Shown piece by piece: positions 1-12,539 of a stretch of 64,000 nucleotides of DNA. The notes below the pieces were generated by a model that had not been told where the DNA came from, searched no databases, and saw only the letters and a list, made by a program, of their open reading frames with translations. The stretch is from assembly GCA_034359265.1 (NCBI GenBank), contig CP136893.1:27970001-28034000 (forward strand). Reading direction: 5' to 3'. Origin of the DNA: Canna indica (Eukaryota; Streptophyta; Magnoliopsida; Zingiberales; Cannaceae). Every line of letters begins with the position of its first letter. Position 1 is the stretch's first letter. The position numbers and the translations under genes are program-made.

Positions 1-342
1 ATGTTCATATTCATTCTTTTTTATCCATGTTCAGTCAGTTGAAGCTCATATTCAATCATTTATAGAGATTTATATGAGCAGACTGTCCATATAATTTTTT
101 TTCCGCATATCATATGTCATCATTTCTCCAACCCTGAGGTCTAACATATGACAAAAGTTACATTGACTATAATTTTCTTTATGTTATCTATTCTATTTTT
201 TGGATTTAGTTTGTTGAAGTTTTTATTTGATTGCGTATTGCTAGGTAATGTTACAATTAGGTCAACAGAATTATCATGCAAATATGCATATTATCAATTA
301 ATATTAAAATTATTAGAATCTTGCATTCACACATTTTGTATG
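1..342. other. AT-rich spacer, no gene seen
   Basis: AT-rich sequence with only a short open frame at 148-351 that resembles nothing I know. Its last nine bases (343-351) are the left target duplication of the next element. Confidence 0.5.
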
Positions 343-351
343 TTTCAATAA

Positions 352-1436
352 GGGAAAAGGTACAAAAATGCCCCTGACGTTTTCTCGCGGGTACTAAAAT
401 ACCCATAATATTTTTTTGGGATCAAAAATACCTCTTACGTTATGAATTGGGTACAAAAATGCCCCTATTGGTAAACAGTGTTAGTTGAGAGATAACGGAA
501 CTGACGTGGCTGATGACTGGGACTGATGACGTGGACATCTGACACTCATGCGGGCCAAGACGTTTTCTCACAGGTACTAAAATGCCCCTAACGTTTTCTC
601 ACGGGTACTAAAATGCCCCTAACATTTTCTCACAGGTACAAAAATACCCCTAACATTTTCTCACGGGTACAAAAATATCTCTAACGTTTGTTTTGGACCT
701 AAAATACTCCTGAGGTTATTGAAAATGATATAAAAATGACATCAGACTAACTTTTGTTAGGTGAGACTTAACGGAGATGTCATGGATGCTGACAAAGATG
801 TTGATTTTACACGTGGTGCATATGCAGAGAGCAACTTGTCACGCAATCGTATGGGTGAATAAAAAAATCAAAAATTTGATTAATTAAAAAATCGATTTGA
901 AATCGAACCAAATTTTACAATTTTTGATTTATTATGTGTCGCTTACGTGGCAAGTTGCTCTCTATATATGTCATGTGTAAAGTCAACATCTTTATTAGCA
1001 TCCATGACATCTCCGTTAAGTTTCACCTAACAAAAGTTAGTCTGATGTCATTTTTATACCATTTTCAATAACCTCAGGAGTATTTTAGGTCCAAAACAAA
1101 CGTTAGGAGTATTTTAGTACTCGTGAGAAAATGTTAGGGATATTTTAGTACTCGTGAGAAAATATTATGGGTATTTTTGTACCTGTGAGAAAACGTTAGG
1201 GGCATTTTAGTACCCGTGAGAAAACATCTTGACCCGCATAAGCGTCAGATGTCTACGTCATTAGCCACAGTCATCAGCCACGTCAGCTCCATTATCTCTC
1301 AACTAACACCGTTTACCTATAGGGGTATTTTTGTACCCAATTCATAACGTGAGAGGTATTTTTGATCTCAAAAAAATGTTATGAGTATTTTAGTACTCGC
1401 GAGAAAACGTCAGGGACATTTTTGTACTTTTTCCCC
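352..1436. mobile_element. Fold-back (Mutator-like MITE) element, 1085 bp
   Basis: The two halves are long inverted copies of each other: about 352-845 pairs with about 945-1436, leaving a loop of roughly 100 bases. The ends start GGGAAAAGGTAC and finish GTACTTTTTCCCC. The flanks 343-351 and 1437-1445 are identical, TTTCAATAA. A 9-bp duplication with long terminal inverted repeats is typical of Mutator-like elements. Inside each arm a phrase of about 30 bases (TACTAAAATGCCCCTAACG type) is repeated several times. There is no coding capacity, so it must depend on a transposase made elsewhere. Confidence 0.85.
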
Positions 1437-1445
1437 TTTCAATAA

Positions 1446-2875
1446 TGTTATTCTAAAATTATTGAAGTTAATTATAGTTTGACAAATAATTATTTAATTT
1501 GATGCAATTGTTAGATTATTGAGAAATATAAAACTAATTTTGCTAATTATGAGTGTGCAAATACGTTTGTAAGAATGATATAGAGAAATGGATGCTTCAT
1601 ATATACATTTTGGTTTAGCTATTGTCATCTTCCCCATAAACCTCAAGCAGGATTAAGTGCTCCAATCTCCATCATAAGTCAAATTATTGCGCACTAAGGC
1701 AGTGCATGTGAATTAAGGACTTTAGATCCAGTTAAGGAAACAGGTAGGCGCACAAGGTTAGCGACACAGCCTCCAGAATTGCCAACTTAACTTGTCCAAA
1801 TGTACTCTTATGCATGGCTTCATGTCCAAACTCCTCCATGTGCTCTCCTCGCAAAGCTGATGACTACTGTTGAGCTCCCATCTTGTACTGCTCTGGAACA
1901 CTGATGATTCGAGGTGCTTGCTGATAATGCATGCATGGGAGCTGAGGATGGGTCAGCATTAGATCGATTGATCGATTTGGTAGTGTCTGCAAATGGTGAG
2001 ATATCATATACTTATATGCTTGCTTGCGGAAGTGTTGCTCCTTTTTTGATGATTGTGACTAGGAATGATGTTTTGATCTCATTGGACCAATATGTTTGGA
2101 TGTGCACAAAGAGATCGGTCCACTTATATAATTTGCTTCAGCATCTGGATGTTCACTTCTCAGTACGTAGTAGTCGTTGGTCAATTAACAAGATCCCATT
2201 GGATGTATACGTAATTTCTTCTTATCGTTATCATGGGCATTTGGCTGAAAAAAACTTATATGTGCAGTTTGATTGAACATGAATTTTCACTGAATGAACA
2301 TATATGAATAATTAAATAATAGATATGATTAATTAAATGAATATTAATTCTTTTTTTTTTCTATTTATGTTCATTCTTTTATTTTACTCATGTACTTCTC
2401 TAGTTCATATATTCTCTATCGACGGTCTGCTAATAAAAATTGCACTCCATTTGGTGGATATATAGGGCCTTCAATCATGTACAGTGTTCCCACAAAGCTA
2501 ATAAATCTTAGATAAATATAATAGTAGAGAGTATTCCCAATATCAAAGAATGCATTTATCTCTTCTGGTAATTTTTTTCTCATTTTTTCTTCATATAAAT
2601 TTAGAATTTTCAACCATAATTGGTTATTGAGATTTGTTTGATCCACCCGTGATATAGTACCATTGATTGAGCTTGTTCAATTTGATGAAAAATACTGATT
2701 TACAATTATTAAGTTTCATATTTGGAAATGTTTTTAGATGACTTTAGAGTCTTCTAATTAATGAGATAATCCAACTAGTTCAATATATGTTAGTTTAAAA
2801 ATATGTTAAGCTAAATTAGGAGTACGTACTCCTCAATGGTTATTTGTGTAAATTCAATAGCAAACTTTGTCCCAA
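1446..2875. other. Spacer with unrecognised open frames
   Basis: No gene recognised. The stretch 1600-1930 is less AT-rich than its surroundings. An ATG-less frame at 1914-2276 (+, 120 codons) and one at 2416-2646 (-, 76 codons) are open, but I see no known motif, no splice pattern and no family resemblance. They could be remnants of a gene or chance frames. Confidence 0.3.
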
Positions 2876-2883
2876 TTGTTTTA

Positions 2884-2960
2884 TTTTTTTTTATAAAAGA
2901 AAACTTGTATTAATCGAGAGAATTTAATAATACAAGTTTAGGAGAGCCTGATTAGTTACA
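2884..2960 (-). repeat. Possible 3' tail of a LINE
   Basis: Read on the minus strand, a stretch ending GATTAATACAAGTTTTC plus an A-rich run resembles the 3' end of the LINE at 54.6-62.5 kb (GATTAATACAAGTTTCATA then A's). It may be the tail of a strongly 5'-truncated LINE whose body reaches into 2960-3260. The match is short. Confidence 0.35.
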
Positions 2961-3655
2961 ATGTTATATCTAGAATAAATGGATCTACTTAAAGTTTCAA
3001 GTAAAGACTAATTGTAGTGAAGCTCCATCCATAGATACACATACGAGCATGAGCTATTTTCGAAGACACGTTTGTTTCTTCTTTCGTGTTATATTTTTCA
3101 TTTTCATAGTTGTATTTATAAAATTGTTCCTTGTGACTACCCTGGGATCCTAGTGCCCATGGTTGGAAGTCCAGCAAAAATGGAAAACTTTGCAAGAACT
3201 CATTCGGATGGCCTAGTACCAATGATAAACTAATACATGACAAAGATATATTGATAATCAATTTTTAAAAAAATTGCAAACCTAAAACTGATTATATGCT
3301 AGTTTTGTTCATCTATTTAACTTCATATATTGTTCCACTCCTTTAATTATTAAAAGATTGAGTGGATACTCCATTGGTTTCAATTATTCATGTAATTGTG
3401 CATTTGCTTTCTTCTAGTGATTTTTCCAGTAAATTAAAAGGAAAAAAACAAAGAATAGCTGTATGCAATTATTTTTGCCGGCCAACTAAACCAATTGGCC
3501 AAAACTAGAAACTATACTCCACTTAACACTTTACAAAGGCGACTCTCAAAAACAACTCCACATTAATTATTAATATTAATAATATCTACCCTTTTAACCT
3601 TGAGTGGTAAACTTGTTCTTTCTATTTACTTTCTTTGATGCTTTTGTACGTGTTG

Positions 3656-5515
3656 CTACCAAGCGTGCTTGCCGCCGTCCTGCGGGAAGCAGGTCTCCTC
3701 ACCGCCCGTGCTCCACAGGAAGTGCGCGTAGCCGGCGGCGTACGCTGTGTTGCTCGGATCCGCCGCGATGGCCTCCAAGTACGTCTCCTCCGCCGCCGCC
3801 ACGTCCTTCTTCGCCACCCACAGGAAGCTCGCGTACCGACCCAGCGCCTCCGCGTCCGGTGGCTTCAGCCCCGTTGCCCTCTTGAAGTAGTACTCCGCTC
3901 TGTCACGTGTGTAATAATTGGTTTGGAAATGGAAAAGGAAAAGGGAACAAGATTTCAATCATGAGTTTTGCCTTTATTGGGGCATTTCGACAAACAGCTC
4001 GCGTGCGGGCAAGCAAATTGTAGGAATCAGATCGGGTTACCTGTCGTGATCGCGCAGGACGAGGTAGAGAAATTGGGCAAAATTGGCAAGCACAAGGGCG
4101 TTCTCCGGATCCTGCGACACCGCCTGCTGGTACATGATCTCCGTGCGCAAGTAGTCCGCGTAGTCGTCGGGCTCCAGTTCGACCGTCACCGGCGAGACCA
4201 TGACCGCATCGTTCATCGTGCTCAATTGCATCCTCGACGCCTCCTCGACGATCGCCTTCCAAACCCTCGCTTCGTCCTCCTCCCGCTCCTCAGCCCTCGC
4301 CGCTCCTCCACCCTCTTCGGTGTTCACCGCCCCCGGAGCCGTCGAGACGCCGTCCGGGAGAACCGTCTGGTACGCGACGTATCCGTCATCCGATCGTCCG
4401 TCGCCTGTGGCGCCGGCCACCGGCCTCGTCTTCCCGCCGCCCGCGCCGTTGCCTCCGATGGAAGCGATCCTCCCGGTAGAGGAGATGGTCTCGATGTAGG
4501 AGAAATCGTGATGGTTCTGGCGATGGTCTTCCACCGCGACCGTCTCGATTAGTTGGGTCGGCGGATTGGGCGCGGCCATGGCGGATGCGTGGACGTGGTC
4601 TATGGAGTAGAAGGTGAAGTTGGCAAGGAGGAGCATGACGGACACCATTAGGGTCGGAGTGCAAGAAAATATCTGCTGGAATAGCCACACGAAGGAGGAG
4701 TTCATCTCCCGCTGCACCCGCTCCAGGATCCCCTGGAGGTCCTCGTGGAAGAGAACCTCTCGCATCTGGAGCGTGTAGCTTTGCAGCTCGCGGATCATGA
4801 ACACCATGGACGAGAAGGCCCGCTTCACGGAGCAGTAGGCCGACTCGCCCGCCTCCCGGAGCCACCCATCCTGCCACCGCTTTTTCCGCTTGATGATCCG
4901 CAGCGAGAGCGGCAGCTCCACGCTGTTCGCATTCTTCTCCACGCTCGCAGGCACGATCTGGTCGGGCCAGACCGGTGGGTTAGGTCGGACGGGGAGCCAC
5001 GGCGGCTCTGTCGTCGGCTCTTGCTTCTTCGACAGGGGCAGGGGAGAAGGCACCGGGCTCGCGGCAGAGTAAAAGGACGAAGATGACGCCAAGGCATCGC
5101 CTTCTTCGCTCCTCCACGACTCAGGGTCTTCGCGGCCATTTCCTTGCTGCTGCTGCAGCTCGAGGACCAATTCCTCGAGCCTCTGCACGAACTCTTCCTC
5201 CTCGTTATCATCGCCAGTCCCGAAGCGCTCGAGGCTGGCGCTGAACGCGCGGCGCAAGGCTTGCTCGAAGCTCCGTCTTCCTCTCCCTCCGCAAATCATC
5301 AATGAGCGGGCTCTCAACAGCCTGGCAGAGCCAGCTCCGAGGAAGGGCGAGGAGAGGACGCGGTTGCAGCCACGGGATGCTGCGGCAGCGGCCTTCCGCT
5401 TGCGGGACTCAAGCGTCGATACCACGCTAGCGATGATGGCCTGCGAGGGAGTCGAGGAGTTGGCCGTCGACAGCTGCAACCACTGCAAGCGCGTCCCTGC
5501 AACCTGAACTCCCAT
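3656..5515 (-). CDS. TPR-like superfamily protein (572 aa, 2 exons)
   Basis: Exon 1 is 5515-4041 and exon 2 is 3899-3656; the intron has GT (4040-4039) and AG (3901-3900) ends and the frame is kept. The start ATG is at 5515-5513. The protein has a basic, Ala/Ser-rich N-terminus that could be an organelle targeting peptide, an acidic and Gln-rich stretch near residues 100-125, and one hydrophobic segment near residue 290 (MVSVMLLLANFTFYSI). The C-terminal 130 or so residues hold tetratricopeptide-type helices (YQQAVSQDPENALVLANFAQ, then ATGLKPPDAEALGRYASFLW and EAIAADPSNTAYAAGYAHFL). It resembles the plant TPR-like proteins of the Arabidopsis At2g29670/At1g07280 type, whose role is, as far as I know, a presumed protein-binding one. 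The first exon is very GC-rich, so several long shadow frames overlap it. I am fairly sure of the gene and less sure of the exact N-terminus and location. Confidence 0.85.
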
Positions 5516-5848
5516 CTCCGCCCGTGGCCGCCTTCTCCCCGTGCAAACTCAACCGCTATTATGAAGTCAAAGTAAACCTTTTCAAGCCCGTGAAGGGATG
5601 CAAAAAGGTACACCTCCTTGCGCTCTACACTTCCATGGCAAGCATAAACAATGACACGAAATAACAGGGACAGGGAGATGGAAGGGAGAGAAGAACAGCG
5701 GGTGGCAGGAAGAAGCTTGCAACAAAAAGCCTGTGCAGAGCAGCTTGCTCAGGTATGGCTTTTTCACCGCCCGTCTCTGAACATATCTTTCAATACGCCT
5801 TCTTATGAATACAACTTGTGTGGAGGCCGGCTCCATAGCAAATCTTAG

Positions 5849-5938
5849 GGAGCCGGGCTCCACAAGTGAAACACAAATCTCAAGCAACTTTTAAATGCTT
5901 TGAGATCTGTGTTTCACTCGTGTAGCCCGCCCGGCTCC
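5849..5938. repeat. 90-bp hairpin (small inverted repeat)
   Basis: Arms 5849-5883 (GGAGCCGGGCTCCACAAGTG start) and 5899-5938 are inverted copies with about 35 paired bases and a loop of some 15 bases. It lies 334 bp upstream of the TPR gene start. It may be a tiny MITE, or the transcript may fold here. Confidence 0.65.
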
Positions 5939-8784
5939 ATATCAGTTATTTCCCCTTCTTATATACACATCACACACGCACACAAGGTGTTGGCTTTATT
6001 TACGAATTATGAGAAAAGCTTATCAATAAATATCAGACGACGTAGAAAAATAATAGAGATAAAAATATCCGAGATGAATATAGGTGAAATGAGGCATTGA
6101 TTTGCGATAAGCTTTTGCCCGGTCACGTGACCCGCAGTAGTCTCCTTTTCCATCGTAGCTATGGAAGACATGAGCTTTGCCGCTTAAACGTGCAGTGCAG
6201 CTGTGCAGGTCGACTTCAAATCACGTGGCGTCACCAGTCGACAACGCCATGGTGCGGTAAGAACGTGAACCTTCTCCACGCGTCTCGCTGAAATGGTGCA
6301 TCTGGCTATATCATATTATCATGCGAGTGAAATTTTCATGGAGTATAACTCCATAGAAGTTTCTATGAAATTTTTCATAGATATAAATTTAATTTTTATT
6401 AAAATTAAAATTAGTATAATTAAAATTAAATTCAAAATGAAAATAAATTTATGTTGCAAAAAAAGATATTTCACTTTAGATTCAATTTTAATGATCCTGA
6501 ATTTATTTTTCAAAAATATTAAATTCACTTATACTTGGGGCTCCATAAGTAAATTTTCCTTATCATTAAGGGTGTTTAGGGTGTTGATCTTGTGATTGTA
6601 TTGTGATAGTATGTCTAATCAAATCAAATCTGAGTCAATAAAATTATTAAATTAATGAAAATTTTGTGAGCTAATAATCTGATTGATCCTAAAATTTTCT
6701 ATTTAATTTAATTAGATCATGATTAAAAAATAAAATAGTGATAATACAATTATTTTAAGTGGAAATTAGTCAAACCAGTCCAATTATAGTCCATAATGAA
6801 ATTAAAAATAATCAAATATTTGTTAGACTTGAAATAAACATAGGGAGCGTTTTCTATTTTTCTATTTGTATTTTTAAATTCAGAGAAATAGTTTTTGTTG
6901 TCACGAATCTCATCTTACATCAACATTGATTGCTTCTTTATATTTATTGAATCAGTTCACTCTGATATGAGCTTGAAAACAATAAGCCATTTTAAAAAGT
7001 ATGACCCTGTTGAGGTTTTAGTTTAGACAATCAATTAAATCATTGTTTTCGGTTAACTCAGCTTGGTAATAAAATTGAAGTTAGTTTATTTTCTCAAATA
7101 CATATTTCATTTGGGTGAGATTTACTTTTTTGGGGGAGAATGTGGATGACTTTTGAATATATTCGTCTACCACTTTAACATATTATTTTATTTATTTATG
7201 AATTAATTCATTTGTAAATCCTTAATTTTAATATTGTACGCCCAATTTAGTTTAAAAATAACCACAAGAAGTTTTATTTCCTTAGATAGTTCTAGACTTC
7301 TAGTTCTCACAAAACATAAGAAATGATTATCTAAATCCCTAGGCAAGTTTTACTTCATGCATCCTATGGGGTGAAAATGTATAATTTTATCCTCAAGTTT
7401 TTTTAATTATTATTTTTTTCATATTAATTACAAATAAAAATTATTTTTTCATATATATTAAATTATTTATATGTGCTAAATTTGTTAACTATATAATATT
7501 AAATTTATATGAATAAATTATATTATGTTTTAGATATATATGTTAAATTAATTTTTATTTAAATAAAATTTAATTTTTCATATATACTAATATATAATTA
7601 TATATGAAAAAAAATTATATTGGAACTAATCATGTCAGTTAGGGTAAATAAGATCACTCGAGCCATTTTGAGATGGGACTGATTAATAAAATAATTTAGT
7701 TTAACTTACATTTCTCCTTAAAAAATCCTCCTAAACATGTCGAACTCATATTTAATTATAACTAGTTTCAAAGTCATGTTATTATATATCATGATGTTAG
7801 TCATTTTAAGTTTTGAAAATTTTTGAAATTAATTAGTGATATGTTTCGGAAAGACTTGGATTGGCTACAGGACAAAGAGGTGATTAAAATATCTTATGAG
7901 CCGTGGACTAAATAGTAAATACTAAAATACGTAATACATTTTGCTTCTCCTAAATGTAGGCGGCTCTCCAGCGTAGTGATTGCATCCGTCCACTTCGCTG
8001 GAAAAGGCACGGATCGTTAATTCGTTATATCAAGCAAATATCCATGAATATTACGTACTCTGGAAACATTATGCAGGTCATATATATATATATATATATC
8101 GGCCGTTACAGGTACTTGTATAATAATGTTATTACATGTACCGAAGAAAAAAAAAAGGAGAAATTAAGATAAGATGAGGAGAAAAAGTGACGAAGCTGAT
8201 AGAATAAATCCGACGTAACATCCTATCCGCGCGCGGATTGGGCAAGAGAGGTTTTGAACCGGACGACATGGCAGCGCTGCGTCGCCAACGTGACAGGGAC
8301 TCCAAGAAACGCGCCAAGCCACCTTATCTACTCTCAATCCTCCCCCTCCTCTCCGCCGGTCTATTCCTTCTCTTTTTTGCTCTCCATCTCTTACTTCTTA
8401 TCTCATTCCCCCACAAGCTCTTTGCTTTTGGACCTCACACGGTAACACGGTAACACGGAACACAGTCTTCATGGCAATAATAAGGTAATAAATTTAATTT
8501 TCTTTAACTTTATAATTAAAAATATTTATTACGTCATCATGATGAACGATCAGACCGAAAATATCTAGCAGTGGGGGCCACGTGACCGTGACAAGTGTGT
8601 GGGTTTGTGCGGCGTCGTCGTGATGTCGATGAGGTGGAATAAATATACTCATATGTTGTATTTAATGTATATGCTAAGTTCGATCATGCATGCATGAGAA
8701 CAAATTAGGATAATTAAATGCTACATGATATATACAAATCAAAGCATTAATTATCACCGTAGGAAGTTTGCCTTTATTTGAAAA
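5939..8784. other. AT-rich spacer
   Basis: No gene seen. An A/T-rich partly self-complementary stretch lies at about 6337-6560. A (TA)n microsatellite is at 8081-8099. A short GC-richer patch at 8220-8450 has open frames on both strands but no recognisable protein. The last nine bases (8776-8784) are the left target duplication of the next element. Confidence 0.5.
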
Positions 8785-9726
8785 AGGATGAATGCTCAAA
8801 TCTGCTCATCTACTATGGTAAAAAATAATAATATTGCTCCTCTACTCCATTTCTGTGCAACGTTATCCCTCGACCTATCAAACTAGTATAAATTATCCTC
8901 AACTTATCAAAGAACAATCCTGCCCTCGTATTAATCCACCATTATAGTTTATCTGTTTCAATCGTTTGATTCGAACATATGACATCTCAATCATAAAATA
9001 TTGACACGACATACCTTATGTAGCATAATTAAATAATTGAAATACTTAAATTAATTCTTAAACTCGTATTAAATAGAATCATTATTGAGCACTATTGCAA
9101 CAATCGATCTCTTCAATGTAAACTTATTAAGTCACAAAAAATATTATAGGACCACCAAAAAAAATAAAAAATTTATTATCCAAAATATGCTTACCCCACA
9201 TATCCAAAATCTCCTTAATCATAAAAATAATAAAATTCTTAGCAGGCAAATGTTATAATAACCACCAAATAAAGTATTATCATCAACAATTTCTCTCTTT
9301 TGTTGCCCATATTCGTGTTTTCTTCCACTTAAAATTTAAAATTCATTCTCCTTGAAGACATGCTTTCCTAATTTTTTATTATCATCGTGGAAGAGATCGA
9401 TGGATGCAATATTACTCAATTATGATTTTATTTAATATGAGTTTAAGGATTAATTTGGATATTTTTATTATTTAATTATGTCACGTAATGCATGATGTTT
9501 TAATATTTTATGATTGGGATATCATGTGTTCGGGTCAAACGACTGAAACATGTCAATTATAATAGTGGGTTAACGTGAGGGTAATTAAGACTGCTCCAGT
9601 TTGGTAAGTTGAGAAGTAATATTATACCAGTTTGATAAGTTGATAAGTAATATTGCACCCAGAGGTAGTAAAAGGGTAATATTGCTCTTATTACAATAGT
9701 GGAGGAGCAAATTTACACTTTCACCC
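8785..9726. mobile_element. Fold-back (Mutator-like MITE) element, 942 bp
   Basis: Inverted arms of about 330 bases (8785 to about 9117, and about 9390 to 9726) flank a short centre. The flanks 8776-8784 and 9727-9735 are identical, ATTTGAAAA, a 9-bp target duplication. The arms are rich in phrases like ATATTGCTCC and have no coding capacity. Sequence and size differ from the copy at 352-1436, so this is a second family of the same architecture. Confidence 0.85.
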
Positions 9727-9735
9727 ATTTGAAAA

Positions 9736-10186
9736 ATAATAATTGTTAAAAAAAACTCTAGTCATTTTTGTCCACGTTAACATATATATGAATAAGAACA
9801 AAGCAATAAATCACCATCACCGAGCATATTTTCTCCCTAGTTTTTTTTTTTTTTTTTTTTGACAACAATGACCATTAAGGCATTAATTGATTATTATAAG
9901 CTCATAGGCGAATAGAAAAACGTGATGGAATAATCCTATCATTATCAAATGAACCAAAACATGGAGATTAATTGGATATATATTGGAGTGGGAAGTGTTC
10001 CGAAGAGCAATCCGTTTATCCTAAAAACCAGTGATGGGAAAGATCTGGTCGATATATTATAATGGAGATGACTATTTGAACTCAAAAGTATTGGGAAAAA
10101 CAGGGGGGACCCGATCCTGTTTGAATAAATATAATAAAATTAATAAATTAGTTTTTATTATTTATTAAATGTGGTAATTACAAGCC
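9736..10186. other. Spacer with poly-T tract
   Basis: AT-rich, no gene seen. A run of about 19-20 T lies at 9841-9860. Confidence 0.5.
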
Positions 10187-10198
10187 GCTACCATACGC

Positions 10199-11969
10199 TA
10201 GGGTTGTAAATGAACCAATACACTCGTTAACCGCTCATGAACATACTCGTTTAGAACTCGTTTATATTCGATTATTTATTAAATAAATAAGTATGATCTA
10301 AATTCCTAGACTTGTTAATGAGCGAGCCGAGTTCAAACACAAACAAGCTCGACTCGTTTATGTCACGAACATGCTCATTTACTATTCGCGAACATACTCG
10401 TTTAAATACCCGTTTATTGTTCGTGAACAGGTCCGTTTAAATACTTATTTAAATATTCATATTTTATATCTTTTATAAATTATTAACTATTAACTAAATA
10501 GATAACTCAGTTAATTAATATAATATTAAAATTTAATATTACCCAATACCCATTTACTAAATCCTAAAACCATTTACCATAAAATCTATCATGTCGTCAC
10601 CCACTCACCCCCAGCCGTCACACACGAGATCCCGACTCCCCACCCATCTGGGCCTCCGGCCATCTGACCTCCCCACCCACACAGCTCCTCTCGCCGAAGC
10701 ATCTCGGCGATCTCCCCACCCACACGGATCCTCTAATCTAGCATCTGCTCTCGTCGGATCATCTCGGCGTGCTCGCCGGATCTGTTGCTCCTCGTTGTGC
10801 GTCGCCAGATCTGCTGCTCCTCATAGTCGTCGCCTCTTGCCTGGTAATATGAATATGTGATGATTGTGATATTTCATGAGTTTTTAGTCGTCTGAAGCTT
10901 TCTTCTTGTAATGTGATTTCATGAATTTGGTTATTGATATTTAGACAGATTTCAATCAGTTGAGAAATATCAACTAATGTGTCTAACTGGAAAATGTAAG
11001 ATTTCCATGATCACTTGCTTGCCATTAAAAATCTGTTGAAATCATTTGGTTAGGGCTTATTCAGATCTAAGATAAACCTTAGATCTGCAATTTTTTACAC
11101 TAACTGCTGAGCCTGCAGCCCTGCACGGCTGCACGAGAACTTGTTCCATTCCAAAACAAAACAAATGGTACAATTAATGATTACTCATGTTGGTTTTTAT
11201 GTTTCAGATGATTCAAGTTGGTGCTAGTCACTACTATATATAATTTTCGATATATCATGAACATCCAATTGCCTAGCTTCTAACTTGATTTAACTAATTT
11301 TTAATTTTGTTGATTGCTAGGTGAATGATGGTAATATGCATGGATTGATGAAGGAGAAATGTCAATTGAAGCATTTCTTTCACTAAGAAACAAGCTCTCA
11401 ATTATTATGAATAATAAATTTCAATTTGTATGGGACTTGTAATTTTAATATTGTCCAATTGAAATGCAGTTGATATTTAGAATCCTATTTAGAACCTTGC
11501 TTGCCATTATGATAGATTGGTAATTTGGTATCATGGTATGGTTAATGACTTAAGGTGTTTTTTTCGTTTATATTCGTTTGTTTGTTTGTTGTTCGTTTAA
11601 TGTTTGTTTGTTTGTTGTTCATTTATGGCTTGTTTACGTGCTCGATTAATACTCGTTTATGTATTCGTTTACAACTCGTTTATTCGTTTATTTGTTCGGT
11701 TAGGTCCTCGTTTATGTGTTCGTTTACATGTTCGTTTAGTGGCTCGTTTATATATATGTTCGTTTAGATACTCGTTTATCTGTTTGTTTAACTTTAACAA
11801 ATCAAGTCCGAGTCGAGCTCGAACAACTTTAAAATCAAACGAACCGAGTTCGAACATAAGTTAAAATACCCTGGTCGAGTTCAAGCCGAGTTCAAACAAA
11901 GGTTTGAAATAAACGAGTCTAGTTAGAACGAGCCAATACTCGGCTCGGCTCGGCTCGTTTACGGCCCTA
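10199..11969. mobile_element. Non-autonomous hAT-like element, about 1.77 kb
   Basis: The ends are TAGGGTTGTAAATGAACC and the inverted partner GGCTCGTTTACGGCCCTA. The flanking octamers GCTACCAT (10187-10194) and GTTACCAT (11970-11977) match at 7 of 8; four extra bases sit between the left octamer and the TAGGG end. An 8-bp duplication and such ends fit hAT elements. Both subterminal regions carry many copies of CGTTTA/TAAACG-type motifs in opposite orientation (10220-10440 and 11560-11960), the usual arrangement of transposase binding sites. A C-rich patch at 10590-10850 has an open frame but no known domain, and may be captured sequence. No transposase was seen. Confidence 0.75.
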
Positions 11970-11977
11970 GTTACCAT

Positions 11978-12534
11978 AATCTTACATATAACTTAGTAGT
12001 GAGTTATAGATAAGAAAATGGTACCCGTTTAAGCGTGTACCTGCAGATATTTACTTGTTTATGATAGGTATGAGTGATAATATTCTATCTGTGGGGATAC
12101 GTGGATAACTTTTACTCATAGTATAATATGTGGAGCGAGTACGAAGATCATAGTACTCATATCTGACGAAGTACACGCTACATGTTAGTATACTTGTAAT
12201 TATAAAAATATGGTCTTATATATACTAAAAATCCTAATCCCTTTTTTCTAGCATCCTACACTAAAAATATTATATACATGTATTCTTTGTTGTATTTCAA
12301 ATTTTAATGTTTATTTAACTATGTTGAACTTTTTTTAAAATATTAAAGCTTATATTATTGTCGACATTTACTTGTTATTGTGAGTTTGAATTTCAATAAA
12401 ATATTTTAATTTATATTTTTCAAAATTTCATGGATACTCACAAATATCGCGAGGATCTATTTCCTGTGGTGAGTATCTATATTTCAATACTCGCATGGAA
12501 TTAAATGAATACATGGATCATATATCTTTCGCCA
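11978..12534. other. Spacer
   Basis: AT-rich, no gene seen. It contains scattered GGTACCCG/GCGTGTACC-like words that also occur just right of the gypsy element (17925-17965), so the gypsy element may have landed inside an older repeat. Confidence 0.35.
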
Positions 12535-12539
12535 GGCAG

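Noticed and set aside
3604..5211. Several long open frames on both strands over the TPR gene
   Set aside because: They are shadows in GC-rich exon sequence; only the 5515-4041 frame joins a second exon with TPR-type helices.
11555..11864. Frames of Phe/Val/Cys-rich repeats
   Set aside because: They come from repeated TCGTTTA motifs of a hAT-like element.
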